Shown piece after piece: positions 56,114-64,000 of a DNA stretch of 64,000 nt. Made by a program: the position numbers and the translations under genes. A model generated the notes under the pieces. The model saw only the letters and a list, made by a program, of their open reading frames with translations, did no database searches and had not been told where the DNA came from. This stretch comes from Colocasia esculenta (Eukaryota > Streptophyta > Magnoliopsida > Alismatales > Araceae), in assembly GCA_014218235.1 (NCBI GenBank), contig CM024755.1:96948948-97012947 (forward strand). Reading direction: 5' to 3'. Numbering within the stretch: the first letter of the stretch is position 1; every line of letters begins with the position of its first letter.

Positions 56114-56380
56114 TTTGGTGATAACAAAACTTATGATTAATTAAATATTATTAAATATATTTAATATTATGTTTTTCCCAATAAATATAAATTTATGATA
56201 TTTTTTGTGATAACAAAACTAATTATTAGTTAAATATTATTAAATTTATTTAATATTATGTTTTTCCTAATAAATATAAATTTATGATATTTTTTGTGAT
56301 AACAAAACTTATGATTAATTAAATATTATTAAATATATTTAATATTATGTTTTTCTAATAAATATAAATTTGTGGAATTA
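56114..56380. repeat. 88-89-bp tandem repeat, three copies
   Basis: GTGATAACAAAAC starts at 56119, 56207 and 56296. The 3' LTR has two copies (60219, 60308), so the LTRs differ in copy number. Confidence 0.85.
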
Positions 56381-56442
56381 TCGTTGTGTGTTTTGCACTA
56401 AAAAGCTAAATCAATGTCCATTCAATATACATCGATTTCAGT

Positions 56443-56900
56443 TCACAAAGTGTCACATCGATTTGCTTGAAAACATGAATTTGCCTCTCACATCGATTTG
56501 ATAAGTGAAATATCGATTTGTCTCTCACATTGATTTGATAAGTGAAACATCGATTTGCCTCTCACATCGATTTAATAAGTGAAACATGGATTTGCTCTCA
56601 CATGGATTTGGTCTCATAAGGATTTGATAAGTGAAACATGGATTTACTCTCATAAGGATTTGATAAGTGAAACATGGATTTGCTCTCATAAGGATTTGAT
56701 AAGTGAAACATTGATTTGCTCTCACATAGATTTGCTCTCACATCGATTTGCTCTCATAAGTATTTGATAAGTGAAACATGGATTCACTTGAAAATATGGA
56801 TTTGCCTCAAACATGGATTTGCTTCTCACATGGATTTCATAAGTGAAACATGAATTCGCTTGTAAAACATGGATTTCACTTAAATATTGATTTCCTTATA
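56443..56900. repeat. CATCGATTTG array in copia-3 5' LTR
   Basis: Sites at 56491, 56511, 56528, 56548 and 56565 alternate at 20 and 17 bp (composite 37 bp), separated by GATAAGTGAAA and CCTCTCA. Many sites are changed to CATGGATTTG or AAGGATTTG. The 3' LTR array is at about 60441-60960. Confidence 0.85.
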
Positions 56901-57939
56901 TTTCAAAATGTTTTTGGCATCTAGTGAAAAGTCAAATATATTTCTGACAGAAAATCTCTTTTATCTTTCCAGATCTCTTCTCCCTTGTCAGAACAAAAAG
57001 AGCTTACCTACCACTTCTGGATGACAGCAGAAACATAGAGGTATGAGCCTTTTTGACAGAAACACTCTTTTATCTAAACACTTTCTTCTATGCTTGCAGA
57101 CCTCGTAGACCACAAAATACCAGAAGAAAGAGAAGATTAGCAACGGCTAGAACTCCAATAGATTTATTCAAATTGCTCATATAAAAGATGAAGCAAGGCT
57201 GAAGAACAAGACGAGAGCTTTCCTGAAGATCTTTAAAGAAGTGTACATCCTGTGAGGAACCAAAAACTCCACATACACTCAAAGGAAAAGAGAGAAAGAG
57301 CCCGAGCCTAAGAAGAAGTGTTCAAGCAACTGAAGCACTCAAGCATTCAAGCTCCTTCTCCTCTCTTCACTCTCTCTGTGTGCAACTTTGTAATTTGGGG
57401 GAGAGAGTCTTTTTGCTGAGAGTTCCTTTTAGTTGGTTTACATCTGTTCTAACTCTCAGCTCTGTTCTTTCTTTTATAAGAAAGACTTTTGTCCAGCTGT
57501 AGGATTGTATACAGTGTAGAACTTAGCTAGGGGTTGTGTCTAGTAAAACCGCACTGGGGTTTGTACCAAGAGGTTGGCCTCTTGACCTATAAAATAAGTG
57601 GGCTACCTTCTTACCTGGGAAAGAGAAGAAGACCAGCTGGGGTGTTGGGTGTTGTATTGTCCTTGAGGGGGACTGTAACCTTGCTTAGTAAAATCCCAAG
57701 AGGTTGTTTGGGGACTGGACGTAGGACTTCCCTGTGAGAAGGGTCGAACCAGGATAAATCTCTTGTGTTATTTGTGTGATTGTTTATTTACTTCCGCACT
57801 GCTACTCTTTATCACACTAAACTAACCAAACTTTCAAGGGATAATTTTCTGTGTTTAAGTTTCTGTTTCAGATTTCAGAAAAAACTATTGACCCCCCCCC
57901 TCTAGGTTAGCTTACTGTCGTACCAAAAGGGCCAACAAG

Positions 57940-57951
57940 TGGTATCAGAGC
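57940..57951 (+). other. copia-3 primer-binding site
   Basis: TGGTATCAGAGC, two bases after the 5' LTR. Confidence 0.9.
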
Positions 57952-57999
57952 CAGGTTCTCTGATCAATCAAGAAGATCCAATGATCTTAGAGAAGATCC

Positions 58000-59776
58000 A
58001 TGGCAGCGCACGAATTTGCTGAAGGCCAATCAGTCATCAGACCTCCACTCTTCGATGGAGAAGACTACCAATACTGGAAAATGAGAATGGAATGCTTCAT
58101 TCGAGGCACAGACTTTGTGATTTGTGGCAGGTAATAGAGGTAGGTGATTTTGTCGTTGTCCCTGCTGCAGGCACTACTGCCATTACAACAGCTAATAAGA
58201 ATAAATTATCTCTAAATTTTAAAGCAAAGAACTATTTATGTTGTGCTTTATCCAAAAAGGAATTTAGTAGAGTATCAGCATGTAAATCTGCTAAAGAAAT
58301 GTGGGATAAACTGCAGATAACTTATGAAGGAACAGATAAAGTAAAACAAACTAGGATAGATATTCTTGTTTCACAATACGAACAATTTAAAATGCTTCCA
58401 AACGAAAACATTACTACTATGTATAATAGATTTTCAAGCAAAGTAGTAGGTTTAAATTCTCTTGGTAAAACTCTTTCTAATGAGGAAACTGTTAGAAACA
58501 TACTTAGGTCTTTAACTCTTTCATGGACACCTAAAGTAACTGCTATTGAAGAAGCCCATGACTTAACCAAACTTTCTATTGATAACTTAATAGGTTCCCT
58601 CATGGGACATGAAATTAATATGGAGTGACTATCTGAAAGCTCATCAAAGAAAAAATGTACTAATGCCCTTAAAGTTGCAGCTGCTCCTTCCACTTCTTCC
58701 TCTTCTAGTTCCAAAAATTTAGATTCTGAAGACAGTGGCGTAGATGATGTACTGTCCAAGCTTCAGAAAATTCTCAAGAAGAAGAAAAATGGATTAAGAA
58801 GGATTCAAAAGAAAGAGAAAAAGGTGAAAGAACCAGTCTGCTATGAATGCAGAAAATCTGGACATCTGACACCAGATTGTCCAAGAATTAAGAAGACTGG
58901 TCAGCCAGAAAAATCCAAGAAGCAGCACAAGAAATTCAAAAGAAAAGCCATGGCAGCTGCTTGGGAAAATGAAGAGACCACAAGCTCAGAATCATCAAGC
59001 TCAAATTTCGAAAAGGAGCAGGTAAATTTAGCCCTCATGGTAGGACTAGATGAGGTACATTCTGACTCATTTTTTGATTCATGCACTGATTCAAGGTCAG
59101 AGTGTAAAGACTTAGAAGAAGTATTTAATGAACTATATGAAAAACATAAAAATGTTGTAAAAGAATTAAAGAATCTGAAAAACAACACTATTTGCTTAGA
59201 AAACACCAATTCTAATCTTAAATCCGAATTGGAGCAACTAGAAAAACAATTAAAGGATAGTAAAGATAACATTTATCTTTTGAATGAAGATTTAAAACAT
59301 AAGACAATGAAAAATTAGAGTTAGAAGAAAAATTAAAAACTCTAATTGAAGAAAATTTTTATTTAAAAGAATCAGTTAGGAAGTTAACTAAAGGAAAAGC
59401 ATCTCTAGCTCTATGTTTAAAAGGGTCAAAATCTAGAAATAACAAGCAAGGTCTTGGATACGAACCTCCTGAAAAAGGAAAACATGTCATAATTCCTTAA
59501 AAATATCTATTACCAAAATTTGTAAAAGAAACCAAGTTGCCTCAGAAAAAGGCCCCTGTAAAAGAAAAAGTTTTCAAAAATTATGTTCTAAACAGACATC
59601 ATAAAAACAATAAGAACTGCAAAATAGATTATATTCATTGTTGTTCTCATTGCAATAAATTAGGACACACAGTAAACACCGGCACAACAAGGCATCTAGT
59701 ATGGATCCCGAAAGGATATTTTTATGCATCTAACCATCAAGGACCCAAAAAGATTTGGGTACCTACTCCTGAGTAG
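58000..59776 (+). pseudogene. copia-3 gag
   Basis: Start ATG at 58000 (MAAHEFAEGQSVIRPPLFDG, then YQYWKMRMECF). Capsid motifs: CKSAKEMWDKLQITYEGTDK, VSQYEQFKMLPNENITTMYN and DNLIGSLMGHEINM. Zinc knuckle CYECRKSGHLTPDC (CX2CX4HX4C, intact, about 58848), an acidic Ser patch, a long coiled coil (LEQLEKQLKDSKDN), a second Cys/His cluster CCSHCNKLGH and the linker end GPKKIWVPTPE. Lesions: frameshift near 58112, TGA at 58626-58628 (from CGA), frame change near 59315 and TAA near 59500. Gag is the only product, so mobility would need other elements. Confidence 0.88.
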
Positions 59777-60182
59777 TTTATTTGCAGGATAGCCTTGGAG
59801 CATCAGGAACAAAGGATGTTCAATACACTAGTGACTGCCAGCTCGTCATCCAACTCATATCTGAAGAGGGAATAGTCATTAATTTTTTTTAAAAATTTAA
59901 TATTACTAACAATTATTTGCAAGTCTCATTCAAGTGGAGTCTCTCATTCAGGGGGAGCACAGACTAAGGGGGGGTTATTCATTAATGTCAATCATTGTTG
60001 AACCCTCAATGGTAAGAAATTTTCACAAAGGGGAGAGAATGCATGGTAAGATCCTTCCTTTTTTGGTTAGTGACAAAAAGGGGGAGAGTATGCATTATCT
60101 ATGAATTTTATGTATTTTTATGCTTTAAGTATTTTTGTTAAAAAATTCTCATAAATTTTGTCATCACCAAAAAGGGGGAGAT
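59777..60182 (+). other. copia-3 3' spacer with repeated polypurine tracts
   Basis: Non-coding. G-rich tracts at about 59958 (CAGGGGGAGCAC), 59970 (AAGGGGGGG), 60028 (AAAGGGGAGAGAATGC), 60073 (AAAAAGGGGGAGAGTATGC) and 60169-60182, the last abutting the LTR. The junction from gag to this DNA marks the missing pol. Confidence 0.75.
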
Positions 60183-62009
60183 TGTTGAACCACTCTATAT
60201 TTTACCCTTATATTTTGGTGATAACAAAACTTATGATTAATTAAATATTATTAAATTTATTTAATATTATATTTTTCCTGATAAATATAAATTTATGATA
60301 TTTTTGGTGATAACAAAACTTATGATTAATTAAATATTATTAAATATATTTATTATTATGTTTTTTCTAATAAATATAAATTTATGGAATTATCGCTGTG
60401 TGTTTTGCACTAAAAAGTTAAATCGATGTCCATTCAATATACATCGATTTTAGTTCACAAAGTGCCACATCGATTTGCTTGAAAACATGGATTTGCCTCT
60501 CACATCGATTTGATAAGTGAAACATCGATTTGCCTCTCACATCGATTTGATAAGTGAAACATGGATTTGCTCTCACATCGATTTGCTCTCATAAGGATTT
60601 GATAAGTGAAACATGGATTTGCTCTCACATGGATTTGCTCTCACATCGATTTGCTCTCATAAGGATTTGATAAATGAAACATGGATTTTCTCTCATAAGG
60701 ATTTGATAAGTGAAACATGGATTTGCTTTCACATCGATTTACTCTCATAAGGATTTGATACGTGAAACATGAATTTGCTCTCACATCAATTTTCTCTCAT
60801 AAGGATTTGATAAGTGAAACATGGATTCGCTTGAAAACATGGATTTGCCTCAAAATGGATTTGCTTCAAACATGGATTTGCTTCTCACATGGATTTCATA
60901 AGTGAAACATGAATTCGCTTGTAAAACATGAATTTCAACATGGATTTCACTTAAACATCGATTTTCTTATATTTCAAAATGTTTTTGGCATCTAGTGAAA
61001 AGTCAAATATATTTCTGACAGTAGATTTCTTTTATCTTTCCAGATCTCTTCTATCTTGTCAGAACAAAAAGAGCTTACCTACCACTTCTGGATGGCAGCA
61101 GAAACATAGAGGTGTGAGCCTTTTTGACAGAAACACTATTTTATCTAAACACTTTCTTCTATGCTTGCAGACCTCATAGACCACAAAATATCAGAAGAAA
61201 GAGAAGATGAGCAATGGCTAGAACACCAACGGATTTATTCAAATTGCTCATATAAAAGATGAAGCAAGGCTGAAGAACAAGACGAGAGCTTTCCTGAAGA
61301 TCTTTAAAGAAGTGTACATCCTGTGAGGAACCAAAAACTCCATATACACTCAAAGGAAAAGAGAGAAAGAGCCCGAGCCCAAGAAGAAGTGTTCAAGCAA
61401 CTGAAGCACTCAACCATTCAAGCTCCTCTCTCTCTTCACTCTCTCTATGTGCAACTTTGTAATTTGGGGGAGAGAATCTTTTTGCTGAGAGTTCCTTTTA
61501 GTTGGTTTTCATTTGTTCTAACTCTCAGCTTTGTTTTTTCTTTTATAAGAAAGACTTTTGTCCAACTGTAGGACTGTATACAGTGTATAACCTAGCTAGG
61601 GATTTGTGTCTAGCAGAACCGCACTGGGGTTTGTACCAGGAGGTTGACCTCTTGACCTGTAAAAGAAGTGGGCTACCTTCTTGCCCGAGAAAGAGAAGAA
61701 GACCAACTGGTGTGCTGGGTGTTGTATTGTCCTTGAGGGGGACTATACTCTTGGTTAGTAAAATCCCAAGAGGTTGCTTGGGGACTAAACATAGGACTTC
61801 CATGTGGGAAGGGCCGAACCAGGATAAATCTCTTGTGTTATTTGTGAGATTGTTTATTTACTTCCGCACTGTTACTCTTTATCACACTAAACTAACCAAA
61901 CTTTCAAGGGATAATTTTCTGTGTTTAAGTTTCTGTTTCAGATTTCAAAAAAACCTATTTACCCCCCCCCCCTCTAGGTTAGCTTACTTCTGTACCAAAA
62001 GGGCCAACA
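60183..62009 (+). repeat. copia-3 3' LTR
   Basis: 1827 bp; matches 56083-57937 apart from repeat copy number and point changes. Followed by CTAGT. Confidence 0.93.
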
Positions 62010-62428
62010 CTAGTCTTCTGTGCCATAAATCAGTCTCCTCATTTTTTGTAGTTGCAAGACATAAGTTGACTTCTTTTAATTCTGCTAATTGTAGAGTGTA
62101 CAGATTTTGACTCTTTGTGCTTCAAAGATTGTTTTTCCATCCTTTTGAATAATACACTTATCATTCTGAAACTTTACCAAGTGTCACACAGTTGGCTGAT
62201 GCTAATAAGATTATGCTTTAATCCTTCTACAAACATAACATCTTCTATCAAATTCTTTTCTTTTGTTCCTATTGTTCCACATCCTAACACTTTGTCTTTT
62301 CCATTATCTCCATAAGTGACTTGACCAACCTCATCTCTTAAACTTGTAAACAACTTTTTGTCACCTGTCATATGCTTTGAGCACCCACCATCCAAATACC
62401 ATTTGAATGCTCTCAGGCGACCCTGCAA
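62010..62428 (-). pseudogene. copia-1 protease
   Basis: WYLDGGCSKHMTGDKKLFT is the protease site, with Gly in place of the usual Ser (LDSGCS). LKHNLISISQLCD follows, leading to the WHRRL motif at 62015-62035. Frames change near 62170. Confidence 0.85.
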
Positions 62429-64000
62429 ACAAATTTAAGTTGTAACTTTTGGTACCCAAATTTTCTTGGGTCCTTGATGGTTAGTCTTTGGAATCCAACG
62501 CAAGTGTCTAGTTGTGCAGGTGCTGACTTGTGTCCTAGTTGATTATAGTGACTACAACACAGATCATATGCATTCTTTACATGTGTAGTGCTTTTAGATT
62601 TCAGTTTTTGTTCATAGTCATACTGATTGACCATTCTAGGATTTTTATTTTTTTTTTCTTTCACAAATTTAGGAGTTGGGTATTTTTCAGGATAGATAAT
62701 ATTTTCTTCATTTGTTGGAGGTGTATATCCTACTCCATATTTCCTTTTACCTATTAGAGCACATTTTAGTTTTACAACTAAGGATGTTTTAAAGTTAGTA
62801 ATTTTATCAATAGTACCTTTTAGATAATTATTTTCTTCTCTTGATTTCTCTTCATCTTTCAATTCTTTTAGATTTGATTCAAATTTCATGATTTTACTGT
62901 TTTTAACTTTTAAATCTTCACACAGTAGCTCAATTGATCTTTTTGTTTCAGTTAAATTTTATCCTAATCTTTCTACTCCATTTTTTAGAAAAATATTAGA
63001 TTTTTCTTGATTCAATAAATTTAACTTGACTATTTTGATCTATTTAACTACTGTTTTATATTTTTCATACAATTCATTAAATGCATCTTCTAGACTATCA
63101 AAATCAGATTCAGAACATGATGTAAAGGAGGTTTCAGAATTTACCTGATCCAGTCCCGCCATGAGGGCTAGATTGGCTTTTTCTTCTTCTTCTGATTCTG
63201 AGCTTGAAGAATATGAACTTGTGGCTTCCTCATTATCCCATGCTGCTGCCATTGCCTTCTTTTTGTATTTTCTGAACTTTCTTTCTTTACCTTTCTTTTT
63301 TTCATATTTTTCAACTGGATCTTTCTTCTTGAGCTTAGGACATTTTGATTTGTAATGTCCTAGCTAATTGCATTCATAGCAAGTTGGTTCTTTCTTTTTT
63401 TCCTTTTTGAAATATCTTTTTGAGTCAAACTTCTTCTTCTTTCCAAGAATCATTTGGAGTTTTCTTGACAGCATAGTTTCGTCATCACTGTCATCTGATT
63501 TCTCTTTTGAATCCTCAGAGGAAGAAGAATTTACAACTTTCAAAGCATTTGGCATTTTCTTTTTCGAAGAGCTTTCAGAAAATATTTTCATATTAATTTC
63601 ATGAGCCATTAAAGAACCAATCAATTTATCAATAGAAAGTTCTGTTAGATCATGTGCCTTTTCAATAGTAGTGACCTTAGGAGTCCAAGCATGAATTAAT
63701 GATCTCAGAATTTTTTTACTGTTTCTTCATTAGTAAGAATTTTATCTAATGAACTCAAACCTACTATTATATTTGAGAATTTATTATACATTTGGGTTAT
63801 ATTTTCATTAGGAAGCATTTTGAATTGTTCATATTGGGAGATAGGAATATCTATTCTAGTTTGCTTTACTCTATCAGTTCCTTCATAAGTTACTTGTAGT
63901 TTATCCCATAATTCTTTAGCAGTTCTACAAGCAGATAATATGTTAAACTGCTTTTTGGATAGAACACAACATAGATAATTATTGGCTTTATAATTTAGGG
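62429..64000 (-). pseudogene. copia-1 gag, runs off the right edge
   Basis: Reading inward from 64000: YLCCVLSKKQFN, AKELWDKLQVTYEGTDRVKQ, QYEQFKMLPNENITQMYNKF, MIGSLMAHEINMK, zinc knuckle CYECN-stop-LGH (TAG at about 63366), an acidic Ser patch, Lys-rich coils, a second cluster CCSHYNQLGH (one Cys changed to Tyr) and the linker FQRLTIKDPRKFGYQK. Stops near 63037 and 62960. Close to copia-3 gag. Confidence 0.88.

Larger units (their letters stand above)
56083..57937 (+). repeat. copia-3 5' LTR
   Basis: 1855 bp. Carries an 88-bp tandem repeat, the ATCGAT array and a run of C (about 57891-57900) before the 3' end. No gene. Confidence 0.93.
56083..62009 (+). mobile_element. copia-3: gag-only non-autonomous copia
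   Basis: LTRs 56083-57937 and 60183-62009 (TGTTGAACCAC to GGGCCAACA), TSD CTAGT, primer-binding site and AAAAAGGGGGAGAT polypurine tract. The internal 2.25 kb holds only gag; protease, integrase, RT and RNase H are missing. It is inserted in the opposite orientation in the related copia-1, between WHRRL and GHAS. Confidence 0.93.
1..64000 (-). mobile_element. copia-1: outermost Ty1/copia element, in four fragments, runs off both window edges
   Basis: Four minus-strand pieces read in the copia order gag, protease, integrase, reverse transcriptase: 62010-64000, 55774-56082, 23210-24248, 1-617. Each gap is an insertion flanked by a perfect 5-bp duplication: GTATC (613-617 and 23210-23214), GAAAA (24244-24248 and 55774-55778), CTAGT (56078-56082 and 62010-62014). 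The reading frame resumes across each gap, for example RLVAQGY on one side and SQEEGIDFHE on the other side of gypsy-1. Neither LTR is inside the window. It is the oldest layer. Its gag resembles that of copia-3, so the two belong to related families. Confidence 0.93.

Overview
The window is plant nuclear DNA made entirely of nested LTR retrotransposons. I see no host gene, tRNA or rRNA. All recognisable proteins are Ty1/copia or Ty3/gypsy products, every primer-binding site I found matches plant initiator-methionine tRNA (TGGTATCAGAGC), and the long LTRs and chromodomain-bearing gypsy elements point to a flowering plant with a large genome. The species cannot be fixed from the sequence.

Layout, oldest to youngest, ordered by 5-bp target-site duplications (TSDs) seen directly. 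A minus-strand copia element (copia-1) spans the whole window and survives as four pieces: 1-617 and 23210-24248 (reverse transcriptase and integrase), 55774-56082 (integrase N-terminus), 62010-64000 (protease and gag). Three insertions split it. (1) Gypsy-1 at 618-23209 (TSD GTATC) is a minus-strand chromovirus whose 3' LTR was entered by a 13-kb SIRE-like copia (copia-2, 2214-15441). (2) A solo LTR, 'LTR-A', at 24249-55773 (TSD GAAAA) was itself entered by solo LTR-B (24437-40488, TSD ACTAG) and by gypsy-2 (40900-52422, TSD ACTCA). LTR-B contains a non-coding LARD-like element (25706-39086, TSD CAGGG/CGGGG), which in turn contains solo LTR-C (28518-32393, TSD CTACC). (3) Copia-3 at 56083-62009 (TSD CTAGT) is a plus-strand gag-only copia. 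Nesting reaches five levels.

Most coding regions are decayed. Gypsy-2 is best preserved: one long pol frame with all expected domains, and a gag that reads through only if two GT-AG introns (83 and 77 bp, both phase 0) are removed. Copia-2 carries a third reading frame in the env position, downstream of pol.

The most unexplained signal is in non-coding DNA. Copia-2 carries GTCGAC palindromes in pairs 20-22 bp apart, most often exactly 21, in its LTRs, in the gag-pol linker and just upstream of the third frame. The LARD has GTCGCGAC at about 18-bp steps, copia-3 has ATCGAT-cored sites alternating at 20 and 17 bp, and the gypsy LTRs carry GGCGTC/CGGCAA inverted modules. Related LTRs carry different motifs in similar places, which suggests a fast-evolving LTR module. 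A patch at about 1480-3260 is rich in one-base deletions across an element boundary and is probably an assembly-quality problem.
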